Shown: positions 17,884 through 27,022, numbered from the stretch's first letter. The stretch: DNA of 64,000 nt from Falsirhodobacter xinxiangensis (GCF_004959935.1 NZ_SMYN01000001.1:284280-348279), one strand, 5' to 3'. Notes: generated by a model not told the origin, from the sequence alone. Numbers and translations are program-made.

Positions 17884-17906
17884 AAGCCCCGCCTCGTGCG
17901 GGGCTT
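17884..17906. terminator. Intrinsic terminator, best for the minus strand (dnaE2 operon)
   Basis: An 8-bp stem AGCCCCGC / GCGGGGCT with a 5-nt loop. On the minus strand it is followed by TTTT; on the plus strand only TTCGTCG follows, so it mainly ends the imuB-dnaE2 transcript and may also stop tRNA-Ala read-through. Confidence 0.7.
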
Positions 17907-17953
17907 CGTCGTATTGGATTTGGCATTTCGCCCCCCCCCGGACCCCGTGACGA

Positions 17954-20900
17954 TCAGTGAAAGTCACGGCTGGGAAACAGCCGACCCGCCTGATGCCGCG
18001 GGTGGGTTGCGGGGGTGCGGATGCTGCCCCCTGCCGGGCGGCGGGTTTCGTCCCGGCGGCCATCGCCGGGGTCGATCTCGCCCCGCCCCAACCCGATCAG
18101 CAGATGCGAGCGATCTTCGATCCGGTCGGCAATGATGTGGATCACCGGGCCGTCGCGTTCGATCCGGCCCGTGACACAAACCAGCCGCCCCGCGATCACC
18201 TCGCGCCGAAAGCGTTCATAGACCCTGTTCCAGACGACGATATTGGCGCAGCCCGTCTCGTCTTCCAGCGTCAGGAAGATGACGCCCGATGCGGTGCCGG
18301 GGCGCTGGCGGGTGATGACCAGCCCGGCGACCGTAACGCGCCCCCGGTCCAGCGCGGCATGTTTCGTCAGTCCCGGCATGTGCTGGCGCAAAAGCTGCAT
18401 CGGATGGGCGCGCAGGGACAGGCGGGTCGTCAGGTAATCCTCGATCATCTCCTCGCCCAGACCCATGCGGGGCAGATGCACGGCAGGTTCGGCCCCGCCT
18501 TCGCCATCTGCCCCGAACAGCGGCAAGGGGCGGCTTTGCAGCGCCTTGGCCTGCCAGAGCGCCTCGCGCCGGGTCAGGGACAGGCAGGCGAAGGCATCGG
18601 CCTCGGCCAGCCGCTCCAGCGCGTCGGCCGGCACGCCCGCACGGCGCCACAGGCTTTCCACGTCGGGATAGCCATTGCCGCGGGCAAGGCCGATCCAGAT
18701 GCCATGCTCCTCCTTTACGCCTTTGATCTGCCGGAACCCAAGCCGCAGCGCGCCCTGTTCCAGCGTGCAATCCCATTGCGAATGGTTGACCGACACGCCC
18801 CTCACCTCGACCCCGTGATCGCGGGCGTCGCGCACAAGCTGGGCCGGGGCATAGAATCCCATCGGCTGGCTGTTCAAAAGCGCGCAGGTGAAGGCCGCCT
18901 GATGGTGGCATTTCAACCATGCCGAGATGAAGACCAACCGCGCGAAACTGGCGGCATGGCTTTGCGGGAAACCGTAGGAGCTGAACCCCTCGATCTGGGC
19001 AAAGCAGCGTTCGGCGAATTCTGGATCGTGCTTGTTGGCGATCATGCCGCCGATGAACTTGTCCTTCAGCTGACCGATGGTGCCCATCTTCTTGAACGTG
19101 GCCAGGGCGCGGCGCATCTGGTCGGCTTCGGACGGGGAAAAGCCCGCGCCGTGGATGGCGATCTGCATCGCCTGTTCTTGAAACAGCGGCACGCCATAGG
19201 TGCGCTTCAGGATCGGGTCCAGAACGGGACCGAGCGAGACCCTCGACTCGATATTCTGGCGCCGCTTGATGAACGGATGCACCATGCCGCCCTGAATGGG
19301 GCCGGGGCGGACGATGGCGACCTCGCACACCAGATCGTAAAGGTCGCGTGGCCGCATCTTGGGCAGGAAGTTCATCTGCGCGCGACTTTCGACCTGAAAC
19401 ACGCCCACCGCATCGGCGCGGCACAGCATGTCATAGGTCGGCTCGTCCTTGGGTGGCATCGACAGGTCCGCCTCCACCCCATCGTGATCCTTCAGCAGTT
19501 TGAACGCCTTGCGGATGCAGGTCAGCATCCCAAGACCCAGCACATCCACCTTCAGGATGCCCAGCGCGTCGATGTCGTCCTTGTCCCATTCGATGATGGT
19601 GCGATCCTCCATCGCGGCATTCTCGATCGGGCACAGCTCGTCCAACCGGCCCTGAGTGATGACGAAGCCGCCGACATGCTGGGACAGATGGCGCGGAAAG
19701 CCGATGATCTGCGCGATCAGCGCAAGGGTCAGCCGAACGCGGCGATCTTCCAGCGACAGGCCCGCATTCTTCACCCGTTCGTCGTCCGGCGCGGCGGAGG
19801 ACCAGCCCCAGATCTGCCCCGACAGCCGCGCGACCACGTCCTGCGACAGCCCCATGACCTTGCCCACCTCGCGGATCGCGGCGCGGGACCGGAAGTGGAT
19901 GACCGTCGCCGTCAGGCCCGCGCGTTTGCGGCCATAGGTGTCATAGATGTGCTGGATCACCTCCTCGCGCCGTTCGTGTTCGAAATCGACGTCGATATCG
20001 GGGGGTTCGTCGCGCTCTTCGGAAATGAACCGCTCGAAGATCAGGTCGATGTCCTCGGGAGAGACTTCGGTGATGTGCAGCGCCCAGCAGATCAGCGAAT
20101 TGGCTGCCGATCCGCGCCCCTGGCACAAGATCCCCTTGCTGCGGGCGAAATCCACGATGTCCGCGACGGTCAGGAAATAGGGGGCGTATTTCACCTTGGC
20201 GACCATGTCCAACTCGCGCCGAAGCTGGGCGGTGCGCGCGGGCGGCACCGCACCGTCATAGCGCCGCGCCAGCCCTTCGGCGGCCAGCCTCTCCAGCCGC
20301 TGCTGGGCGGGTTCGTCCTTGTTCTCGTGCGGGTATTGGTATTCCAGCTCCTTCAGATCGAAGGTGCAGCGTTCGGCGATCTCGATGCTGCGGGCGATGG
20401 CGTCGGGCGGGAAAAGGCGGGCCATTTCCTCGGCCGATTTCAGACGGCGTTCGGCGTTGGGCAGACGCGCGCGCCCGATATTGTCGATAGTCACGCCAAG
20501 GCGCATGCAGGTCAGCACGTCGGCCAATGGCCGGCGATGCGCGCGGTGCATCAGAACGTCGCCCACCGCGACCAGGGGGATGCCCAGCGTGACGGCCCGC
20601 GCCGACAGCCGCGCGATCCGCGGCGCGTCCCGCCCGTCGTAACGCGGCGCGGCCCCAAGATAGACCTGCCCCGGAAACGCGCGGATCACCTTGGCCGAAG
20701 GATCGCCCAGCGCAATCAGGATCATCCCCTCGCCCCATTTCAGCACGCTGCCCAGCGTCAGGCGGCACTCGCCCTTGGCGGACCGGCGCTTGCCTTCGGA
20801 CAGCATCCGCGACAGGCGCTGCCAAGCCGCCTTGTCGGTTGGCAGGGCCAGCCATTCCGCGCCGCATTCCAGCACAAGACGGCTGCCGACGATCAGGCGG

Positions 20901-21205
20901 GGCAGATGTTCGAACACCGGCAAAGTTTCCTCGCCGGTCGAATGGGTCAGCACCTGACGGCTGGAATGATCCATCAGCCGGCGCGATCGGATGACGAGGA
21001 CGCCGCCCTCCACCGCCTCCTCCTGCACGCGGGTCAGCTCCTTCAAAGCCTTCCATGCGCGCACCACCCCGGCCACGGAATTGCGATCGGTGATGGCCAC
21101 GGCCTCCAGCCCCAGTTCTGCGGCGCGCAGCACCATCTCCTCGGGGTGGGAGGCCCCGGTCAGGAAGGTGAAATTGGTGGTCGTGCACAGTTCGGCATAT
21201 CTCAT
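17954..21205 (-). CDS. dnaE2: Error-prone DNA polymerase III alpha subunit DnaE2
   Basis: 1083 residues. An N-terminal PHP domain (TTNFTFLTGASHPEE, AITDRNSVAG) is followed by the C-family polymerase palm with catalytic acidic residues in PPDIDVDFEHERRE, then helix-hairpin-helix and OB-fold (VAGLVITRQRPGTASG) regions. It performs SOS-induced translesion synthesis with ImuB. The start at 21205 overlaps the imuB stop (ATGA), and the operon lies behind a LexA box. The length is normal for DnaE2, shorter than replicative DnaE. Confidence 0.95.
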   Translation of the reverse strand: MRYAELCTTTNFTFLTGASHPEEMVLRAAELGLEAVAITDRNSVAGVVRAWKALKELTRVQEEAVEGGVLVIRSRRLMDHSSRQVLTHSTGEETLPVFEHLPRLIVGSRLVLECGAEWLALPTDKAAWQRLSRMLSEGKRRSAKGECRLTLGSVLKWGEGMILIALGDPSAKVIRAFPGQVYLGAAPRYDGRDAPRIARLSARAVTLGIPLVAVGDVLMHRAHRRPLADVLTCMRLGVTIDNIGRARLPNAERRLKSAEEMARLFPPDAIARSIEIAERCTFDLKELEYQYPHENKDEPAQQRLERLAAEGLARRYDGAVPPARTAQLRRELDMVAKVKYAPYFLTVADIVDFARSKGILCQGRGSAANSLICWALHITEVSPEDIDLIFERFISEERDEPPDIDVDFEHERREEVIQHIYDTYGRKRAGLTATVIHFRSRAAIREVGKVMGLSQDVVARLSGQIWGWSSAAPDDERVKNAGLSLEDRRVRLTLALIAQIIGFPRHLSQHVGGFVITQGRLDELCPIENAAMEDRTIIEWDKDDIDALGILKVDVLGLGMLTCIRKAFKLLKDHDGVEADLSMPPKDEPTYDMLCRADAVGVFQVESRAQMNFLPKMRPRDLYDLVCEVAIVRPGPIQGGMVHPFIKRRQNIESRVSLGPVLDPILKRTYGVPLFQEQAMQIAIHGAGFSPSEADQMRRALATFKKMGTIGQLKDKFIGGMIANKHDPEFAERCFAQIEGFSSYGFPQSHAASFARLVFISAWLKCHHQAAFTCALLNSQPMGFYAPAQLVRDARDHGVEVRGVSVNHSQWDCTLEQGALRLGFRQIKGVKEEHGIWIGLARGNGYPDVESLWRRAGVPADALERLAEADAFACLSLTRREALWQAKALQSRPLPLFGADGEGGAEPAVHLPRMGLGEEMIEDYLTTRLSLRAHPMQLLRQHMPGLTKHAALDRGRVTVAGLVITRQRPGTASGVIFLTLEDETGCANIVVWNRVYERFRREVIAGRLVCVTGRIERDGPVIHIIADRIEDRSHLLIGLGRGEIDPGDGRRDETRRPAGGSIRTPATHPRHQAGRLFPSRDFH

Positions 21206-22608
21206 GCGAAGGCTCCCTGGGCGAACCATCTGGGGGCCTCGGGGGTATGGAACAGCCACAGGCGCGGGCCTTGGCAGGTCTGCACACGCCAGTAATCGCG
21301 CAAGCCCGATGCCCATGCCGGATCATCCTCCCACCAATCCGGCGAGATGCGTTCGGGGCCGATGGCGCGCTGGACGTCATAGCGTTGCCCGCGCCAGTGG
21401 AAACTGCCCGGCGGCGCGCCCGTCAGCGGTTCGGGGCGAAAGATCACGGCGGGCAGGCGCGGCATGGGACCGGGCCGCGCCTCGGCGGCGGGGACAAGGC
21501 GAAAGCTGCGCTCGGGGATGAGGCTGTCCGTCGGCTCGACCCGCAGGATGTTCTCGAACCCCAACCGATTGCCAAGGCACGAGATGAGGTCCGAGATGGC
21601 ATCCTCCGTCTTGGGCTTGCCGCCGACCTGCCGGGCCAGCAGCGGCTCGGCAACGGTGGCGACAAGCCGCAGCGCATCGATGCCGAAGCCGGCATCCACC
21701 GTCTCCAGCTTGGGCGCGAACAGGCGGGCGATGCGGGTGGGATCGCGCAGGGGCTGGGCAAGGCCGACCTCGACCTCCACCGTTTCGCGATCCACGCGGC
21801 GCATTTCAAGCCGCAGACGGCGTGCACCCATCGCATGACGCGCCAGCGTCGCGCAAAGCCGGTCCAGCAGTCGCGACAGCCCCGCCATCACGTCCGAATG
21901 CAGCCCGATCGGGTCCGGCAGCGCCATGCGGACGGCAAAATGCGGGGCGGCGGGCGGGGCGGCAACAGGTTCGGGCTGTCGTCCCAGCATCTGATCCAGC
22001 CGCAGGACAAGCTCTGCCCCAAAACGCCGGGCCAGCGGCGCGCGCGGCAAAGGCAGAAGATCGCCCACCTTCCGCAAGCCAAGACGGATCAGCGCCTCGG
22101 CCATGCCCGGATCGATCCGCAGGGCGGCAACGGGCAGATCGGCCAATGCACCCCCATGACGCGCCAGCGCATGAGCCGCGCCGCGCGTATCGGCAATGGC
22201 GCTGCGGGCCGTGAACCCCGCCCGTTCCAGCCGCGCGCGCAGATCGGCCTGCAAGGCCCCCTCTCCGCCGAACAGATGCGCGATTCCGGTCACATCGGCC
22301 ATCAACCCGTCCGGCCCGTCCGGCGCGACATGGGGGGAATAGCGGATGGCCCAGCGGCGCAACGCCTCTTGCACGGGGGCGGTGTTTCCGGCGGGGCGCG
22401 TCAGAAGATCGGGGCAGATCGCGCGGGCATCGGCCAGCGGCATGCCGCGGGACAACCCCGCCCGCTCGGCCTCGGGGTTCAGGCAATGCAGCAGGTCGGT
22501 GTTCCCCGACCGAAGGACCATCGCAAACGCACCCTCGATCGGGCAGGTCCGCAAGGCCGCATCGCTGGCCAGTCGCGGAAACCATATCGAAAGCAGCCGG
22601 CGCGCCAT
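21202..22608 (-). CDS. imuB: ImuB-like Y-family polymerase homologue (mutasome hub)
   Basis: 468 residues with the Y-family fold, but the N-terminal catalytic aspartate region reads LLSIWFPRLASDAALR and the usual acidic metal ligands are lacking, as in ImuB, which is catalytically inactive. It acts as the adaptor linking DnaE2 to the sliding clamp. The gene starts 25 bp from a perfect LexA box. It directly precedes dnaE2; the imuA gene that usually comes first is absent here. Confidence 0.92.
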   Translation of the reverse strand: MARRLLSIWFPRLASDAALRTCPIEGAFAMVLRSGNTDLLHCLNPEAERAGLSRGMPLADARAICPDLLTRPAGNTAPVQEALRRWAIRYSPHVAPDGPDGLMADVTGIAHLFGGEGALQADLRARLERAGFTARSAIADTRGAAHALARHGGALADLPVAALRIDPGMAEALIRLGLRKVGDLLPLPRAPLARRFGAELVLRLDQMLGRQPEPVAAPPAAPHFAVRMALPDPIGLHSDVMAGLSRLLDRLCATLARHAMGARRLRLEMRRVDRETVEVEVGLAQPLRDPTRIARLFAPKLETVDAGFGIDALRLVATVAEPLLARQVGGKPKTEDAISDLISCLGNRLGFENILRVEPTDSLIPERSFRLVPAAEARPGPMPRLPAVIFRPEPLTGAPPGSFHWRGQRYDVQRAIGPERISPDWWEDDPAWASGLRDYWRVQTCQGPRLWLFHTPEAPRWFAQGAFA

Positions 22609-22633
22609 TCCAATCCAAAACCCGAATTTACAT

Positions 22634-22648
22634 GTTCACTTTTTGTTC
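22634..22648 (-). promoter_or_regulatory. LexA (SOS) box of the imuB-dnaE2 operon
   Basis: Exact match to the alphaproteobacterial SOS box GTTC-N7-GTTC (GTTC at 22634-22637 and 22645-22648; spacer ACTTTTT). It lies 25 bp upstream of the imuB start codon, so LexA bound there would block the promoter. Confidence 0.9.
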
Positions 22649-22701
22649 TAATAATGCCTTGCCAATGCAGAGTCGAGTCCCGACCAGCCGCGCCATGGAC
22701 G

Positions 22702-23520
22702 TCACTTCTGGATTACCACCTCCAGATAGGCCCCTCGCGCCACCAGCGTGCCGTCGGTCGCACGGTTGAACCTTTCGGCCAGCGCGATCATATCCGCCTC
22801 CAGCGCGCGCTGCCCGTCGCCATCCAGCGCAGCGAAGGCCTTGTGCATCGGGCCATACCAGCTTCTGAACACCTCAAGCCAATGGCTGGCAGAAAGGTAG
22901 CGGAAGGAAAATTCCCGCTCCGTCGCGCGAATATCCGCGCCGGGGAACAGATCGGCCAGCCGCGCCTCGGTGCCCCAAAGCGACGGCGGCTTTACCCCGG
23001 CAGGGGGCGGGATGTATTTGCCGATGGTCTTGAACAACTGCCCCACGAACCCTTCGGGCGTCCAGTTCGCCAGCCCGATCCTGCCGCCCGGACCGCAGAC
23101 GCGGAACATCTCGCGCGCGGCCGTTTCCTGATCGGGCGTGAACATCACGCCGAAGGTGGACAGCACGACGTCGAATTCGCCCGCCTCGAAGGGAAGCGCC
23201 TCGGCATCGGCCTCGCGGAAGACGACCGATACGCCCTCCGCCTCGGCCCGCGCGCGGCCCATCTCCAAAAGCGCCGGGACATAATCGGTCGATGTGACCT
23301 TGCCCCATCGGCGCGCGGCGGCAAGCGTGGCATTGCCGTTTCCGGCAGCGACATCCAGCACCCGCTCTCCGGCCCGAAGATCGACGGCTTCGCAAAGCAT
23401 CTCGCCCACGATCTGCAAGGTGGTGCCGATAACGGCATAGTTTCCGGAAGACCACGCGCCCTGCTGCTTCGCCTTCAGCGCCGCAAGATCGACCGTTGGA
23501 TTTGTGTCTGAATTGGTCAT
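22702..23520 (-). CDS. Class I SAM-dependent methyltransferase
   Basis: 272 residues. Motif I VLDVAAGNGNATL, motif II near VVFREADAEALPF and FDVVLSTFGVMF, and post-motif RVCGPGGRIGLANW are of the UbiE/Methyltransf_11 type. It methylates a small molecule that cannot be named from sequence. It lies upstream of the LexA box in the same direction as imuB, but about 55 bp and the SOS box separate them, so it is probably a separate unit. Confidence 0.88.
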   Translation of the reverse strand: MTNSDTNPTVDLAALKAKQQGAWSSGNYAVIGTTLQIVGEMLCEAVDLRAGERVLDVAAGNGNATLAAARRWGKVTSTDYVPALLEMGRARAEAEGVSVVFREADAEALPFEAGEFDVVLSTFGVMFTPDQETAAREMFRVCGPGGRIGLANWTPEGFVGQLFKTIGKYIPPPAGVKPPSLWGTEARLADLFPGADIRATEREFSFRYLSASHWLEVFRSWYGPMHKAFAALDGDGQRALEADMIALAERFNRATDGTLVARGAYLEVVIQK

Positions 23521-23579
23521 TCGAACCTCCCCCGGAACGCACGACTCGGGGGATTATAGCACGGTTTGCGCCGCGTGGC

Positions 23580-23852
23580 TCAGCGAAGCTGGCTGTCCTT
23601 TGACCCACGGCGATTGATGCCGCCGCGCGGGTCCTCGGGGCGGGCATCCCTGCCCCGCTGGCAATCGATGCACAGCTTCACGCCCGGAATGGCGATGCGC
23701 CGAGCCTCGGGGATCGGCTCCTCGCATTCGGCGCAAAACGCGAAGCTTTCGCCCGTGGGGCGCCGCAACGCCTTCAGGCGCGAAAGTTCATCCGCGATGG
23801 ATGCGTCGATTTGTTCGTTCACGGCGCCATCCCGCGCCCATCCGCCTGCCAT
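23580..23852 (-). CDS. DksA/TraR-family zinc-finger protein (short form)
   Basis: 90 residues with one C4 zinc finger (FCAECEEPIPEARR and LCIDCQ). It lacks the long coiled-coil of full DksA, resembling the short TraR/YbiI-type proteins that bind the secondary channel of RNA polymerase or have unknown roles. The start at 23852 follows AGGAGG. It sits directly outside the left boundary of the integrated element. Confidence 0.88.
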   Translation of the reverse strand: MAGGWARDGAVNEQIDASIADELSRLKALRRPTGESFAFCAECEEPIPEARRIAIPGVKLCIDCQRGRDARPEDPRGGINRRGSKDSQLR

Positions 23853-23925
23853 GGAAAGATCCTCCTGCACAGGAATATGGTCAGGCACGTCGCGCGTTCA
23901 ATCCGCAGGCTGCTTGCGTGGAAAA

Positions 23926-23943
23926 TGGTGCCCCCAGACGGAC
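23926..23943. repeat. Left attachment repeat (att core copy)
   Basis: TGGTGCCCCCAGACGGAC, identical to 37282-37299 within the tRNA-Thr 3' end. Sequence beyond it (GCAGAC) no longer matches the tRNA, so this is the copy separated from the intact tRNA by insertion. Confidence 0.85.
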
Positions 23944-24010
23944 GCAGACTTAGCAATCAAACCGCTATAATTGCAGCAATATCAAGCCATTGAGAGTCCG
24001 CCCCTCAGGC

Positions 24011-24044
24011 CAAGTGTCCCCAAACTATTACCGCAAGTGTCCCC
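24011..24044. repeat. CAAGTGTCCCC direct repeat inside the left end
   Basis: Two copies of CAAGTGTCCCC (24011-24021 and 24034-24044) 23 bp apart, in an otherwise gene-free 227 bp (23944-24170). GTGTCCCC occurs again at 37194-37201 close to the other end. They may be integrase or excisionase arm-type sites; this is inference only. Confidence 0.35.
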
Positions 24045-24170
24045 GCGCAAGGGGGCCTTAGGGTATCGCCAGCGGGCCACACGTCACGGACTTTCTGAAC
24101 CTTAGGGGGATTGATTCCAGTTTCTCGCCGCGCCCTCAGTGGCCGAAGATCAGTAACGCTAGGTGCCAGT

Positions 24171-25028
24171 ATGTCCCCTTATCCCAGCCTCGGCGCAGCT
24201 ACAGACCCGACGACCGGGCACGTTGTTCGGTGGCGCCAAACCAACGATTCCATCTTCGTGGCAGTCCCCGACGCCTACCGATACCTTGGCTTACACACCC
24301 ACGCGCTACCGTCAGGGTCATCTCTATATGCCCGCGTCGGCAATAGGTTCCTCGACACCAAAGAGCATTACCGCGCAACGTGGGACAACGGCATCAGAGA
24401 GCGCGTAGTCTCCATTCCTCTGCCGCACCTTGAACGCCTCTTGTTGCCCCTCCCGCCTCCCCCGTCAGGTGACCTACTGGCTTCCGTCGAACGCCTCCGC
24501 TCACTTGTCCTTCAATCGGTGGAAGCAAGCCACAGCCGCGATGCCTTCCCCGTCATACTGTATCGGTGCCTTCGTATGGACGAGAGACGGCGAGACAAGG
24601 CGGGCCTTTGGTCCCAACAAGCGCGCAACTACAGTTACCTCAACGCGGCCACAGGCGGAGACTTCAGGGTCATCCTAGATGTCGTCGAGAAGGTGGACAC
24701 CGAGACAGACCCTCAGGTGCGCTTTTATGGAGCCGCTAAGGCTGCCTTTGACACGGGCGCTATGTTGCTGGTCTCGGACGTCGGGAAGCTGCCGCACGGG
24801 GTGGCGGAGAGGTTACCACGAGAGGTGAACCTGAAGGTGGCCGATATGTCCGCCGCCAATCAAGAACAGACCCGCTTGGCCGTAGCGTCTCTACGTCCGC
24901 CTGAGGTGTTGTCCCCACGGTCGGAATATTCCGGCATACAAGTGCGAGACGGGGAGATCATACTAGAGGATTGCGCGATACCCCCCCTCCCGGTCCTCGG
25001 TGAACGCGTGGAGGCTCAGGGTAATTAA
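24171..25028 (+). CDS. Unknown element-borne protein, 285 residues
   Basis: Starts MSPYPSLGAATDPTTG with AGGTG before the ATG. It appears soluble and mixed alpha/beta, with a proline-rich bend (LPPPPSG) near residue 100 and the segment FPVILYRCLRMDERRRDKAG. The middle has acidic helices and AAKAAFDTGAMLLVSDVG. No signal peptide or membrane span, and I recognise no family. It is the first gene after the left att site, a position often used by accessory or cargo genes. Confidence 0.65.
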   Translation: MSPYPSLGAATDPTTGHVVRWRQTNDSIFVAVPDAYRYLGLHTHALPSGSSLYARVGNRFLDTKEHYRATWDNGIRERVVSIPLPHLERLLLPLPPPPSGDLLASVERLRSLVLQSVEASHSRDAFPVILYRCLRMDERRRDKAGLWSQQARNYSYLNAATGGDFRVILDVVEKVDTETDPQVRFYGAAKAAFDTGAMLLVSDVGKLPHGVAERLPREVNLKVADMSAANQEQTRLAVASLRPPEVLSPRSEYSGIQVRDGEIILEDCAIPPLPVLGERVEAQGN

Positions 25029-25167
25029 CGGCCCCAAGAAAAATACTTCCACGGATGATTTAGTCCCGTAAGTGGATGTATTTAAAAGAAATAACTGTTG
25101 ACTGCCTGCCAAAGAATGACTCATGGATGCATAGGTGCAGAACGCACCGGGCACTTTGGGGACGACC

Positions 25168-25404
25168 ATGAACAACTCTATCGACATCAATATCTTTGGG
25201 CTTCGCATTTACATCGACATCCACCTGCGGATGACCACGATCTACATTTTCGGCTTCGAGTTCTTCTGGGAATATGATGGCCGTAAGGACCATTCATTCA
25301 CTACCGAACGCTCTGGCGTTGGCGAACTTATGGTCTGGCTTCCTTATGGCAGGGTCGTCCTGCACAACTTCCATAAATCGGGCGGCACGTTCTCTGGCTA
25401 CTAA
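25168..25404 (+). CDS. Unknown small protein, 78 residues
   Basis: Starts MNNSIDINIFGLRIYID after GGGGAC. It is rich in alternating hydrophobic and aromatic residues (IYIFGFEFFWEYDG, VGELMVWLPYGRVV), suggesting a small beta-rich domain. No known family recognised. A GTG at 25135 could extend it by 11 residues. Confidence 0.5.
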   Translation: MNNSIDINIFGLRIYIDIHLRMTTIYIFGFEFFWEYDGRKDHSFTTERSGVGELMVWLPYGRVVLHNFHKSGGTFSGY

Positions 25405-25452
25405 TCGTTACACCCACAACTATCATTGACATTTGCAACAAGGCGATGTTAG

Positions 25453-25483
25453 CCCTGTCCCAGACCATCGGGGCAGGGTTTTT
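25453..25483 (+). terminator. Hairpin plus T-run abutting the recombinase start
   Basis: A 9-bp stem CCCTGTCCC / GGGGCAGGG (one T-G pair) with an 8-nt loop, followed by TTTTT and, 2 bp later, the recombinase ATG. The 3' arm also supplies the only purine-rich Shine-Dalgarno-like sequence, so it could both terminate upstream transcription and mask the ribosome site. Confidence 0.6.
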
Positions 25484-25485
25484 CA

Positions 25486-26142
25486 ATGAAGAAGTATGTC
25501 ATCTACAAGCGCGTCAGCACCGAGGAGCAAGCCCGCTCCGAACTCGGCCTCAAGGCCCAAGAGCGCGACATTCGGCTGTTCCTAAAGAACTACTCCGAGA
25601 CCCCCTTTGAGGTCATCGCTGAGTTCACCGAAAGCGAGACCGGCAAGAACAACGATAGGCCCATCCTTGCTGAAGCCCTTGCCCTCGTCCGCAAGACCGG
25701 CGCGGAACTCCTCGTCTCGAAGCTGGACCGCCTGAGCCGCAAGGTGTCCTTTATCGCCACCCTTATGGATGACCCGAAGGCCAAGTTCCGGGTTGCCTCC
25801 ATGCCCCACGCGGACAAGTTCCAACTGCACATCTATGCCGCCCTAGCCGAACAAGAGCGCGAGTTCATCTCCGCACGGACGAAAGCGGCCCTTGCAGAGG
25901 CCAAGGCCAAAGGGGCGAAGCTAGGGGGCATCCGGCCAAACACCGAAAGGCGCAACGCAGCGGTGCAAGCGGGGGCCAAGGACAGGGCCGACAAGGTGGC
26001 CGCGTTCGTGCTGCCTATGCGGGCACAAGGGGCAAGCCTTAGGGAGATTGCTGAGGCGTTGGATAAGGGGGGCGTAAAGACTGCCCGAGGGGGCACTTGG
26101 CAAGCGTCACAGGTAAAGCGGGTCTTGGAACGTCTGGGTTAG
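25486..26142 (+). CDS. Serine recombinase (resolvase/invertase family)
   Basis: 218 residues. The N-terminal catalytic domain has YKRVSTEEQ with the nucleophile serine at 11, [17 protein letters not shown], and the [16 protein letters not shown] helix. The C-terminal part ([22 protein letters not shown]) is a helix-turn-helix of the resolvase type. It would invert, resolve or switch DNA within the element; no large-serine-integrase domains are present, so it is not the integrase. It follows a hairpin that may hide its ribosome site. Confidence 0.9.
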   Translation: MKKYVIYKRVSTEEQARSELGLKAQERDIRLFLKNYSETPFEVIAEFTESETGKNNDRPILAEALALVRKTGAELLVSKLDRLSRKVSFIATLMDDPKAKFRVASMPHADKFQLHIYAALAEQEREFISARTKAALAEAKAKGAKLGGIRPNTERRNAAVQAGAKDRADKVAAFVLPMRAQGASLREIAEALDKGGVKTARGGTWQASQVKRVLERLG

Positions 26143-26266
26143 GGCGAATAGCCCACACCTCAGCCATAACCTACCGCGAATAGCCCCCACCCTTGCCTAT
26201 ATAGGTCAGCAATATTGACCTTGCTTGCCTTTGAAGGGGTGATCTGTTGGCGCGCGCGTTCGTTGT

Positions 26267-26303
26267 AGTTGCCCGCCCAAAGGTCCACCACAGGCGGGCA
26301 ACT
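26267..26303. repeat. 11-bp perfect inverted repeat between convergent genes
   Basis: AGTTGCCCGCC (26267-26277) and GGCGGGCAACT (26293-26303) with a 15-nt loop. No T-run follows on either strand. A smaller one, AGGTCA/TGACCT, lies at 26203-26221. They occupy the 244-bp gap between recombinase and lipoprotein and could be a terminator or recombinase target. Confidence 0.5.
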
Positions 26304-26386
26304 TCAGAACCCCTTAGCGTTTGCTGTCAAGTTTCCGTCTACGGGCAGAACGGATACTTACTGACGGTGAAACACCGGCGTCTCAT

Positions 26387-27022
26387 CTAGCACTCCCAAT
26401 CTACTATCTCCGTCACTGTTCCAATCTTTCCAGCAGGAAACTCTGAGAGGATAGCTTCAATCATTACCGGAGCGACGAGTGCGATGTTACCGCAATCGCC
26501 TTGACTGGTGGCCTTCGCTTCGAAAACCGTTTGCCGGGTATTATTATCCTGAATTAAGAGCATGGTGCCGCGTGTGAAAATCGTATCAACACGTGTGCCG
26601 CTGGAATACCCAGTAACGCCGTAGGTAGGCGTATAGGTTGTTGTCGCGCTATAATAATTTCCCACCACCGTTCCAGAAGTGGTGGCACCGCTATATCCCG
26701 TGACCCCGTATTGTGGGATCGAATAAGACGATGCTACACGCTCGCCACCGTCAATCAAGAAGCCAAGGCCCGCAGTGAGACGCGCCTGTTTACGGGACGC
26801 AACGACCGTATATCCCTTTTCCGTTAACGATGTCGCCAGTTTCGATGCGACCGTTTGCCATTCCAGACTTTTTCCGTCTTCGGGCACCAGTGGCACGATC
26901 TGGACCGTTTTTGGCTGTAGATCAGCAGGTATCTTGGAATATGCGCTAACATTCGTATCGAGGGTTGTGCAGCTACAAAGGGTCAAGGTAGCCACAACGG
27001 CGAGTATTTTGCACAGTTGCAT
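26387..27022 (-). CDS. Lipoprotein (DUF4136-like), probable lysogenic-conversion gene
   Basis: 211 residues with a lipoprotein signal (ILAVVATLTLCSC), the lipid-bearing cysteine probably at 18. The mature part has the DUF4136-like feel (DLQPKTVQIVPLVPED, LTEKGYTVVASRKQARL) and an internal repeat YGVTGYSG / YGVTGYSS around residues 105-142. It is transcribed opposite to its phage-like neighbours, as expected of a moron gene. TTGACA at 27075-27080 (minus strand) could be its -35 box. Function unknown. Confidence 0.75.
   Translation of the reverse strand: MQLCKILAVVATLTLCSCTTLDTNVSAYSKIPADLQPKTVQIVPLVPEDGKSLEWQTVASKLATSLTEKGYTVVASRKQARLTAGLGFLIDGGERVASSYSIPQYGVTGYSGATTSGTVVGNYYSATTTYTPTYGVTGYSSGTRVDTIFTRGTMLLIQDNNTRQTVFEAKATSQGDCGNIALVAPVMIEAILSEFPAGKIGTVTEIVDWEC

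Noticed and set aside
17957-21295. A 1112-codon open frame on the plus strand across dnaE2
   Set aside because: It is the antisense shadow of dnaE2 caused by high GC; its composition is His/Gln/Arg/Gly-rich and it has no domain signal.
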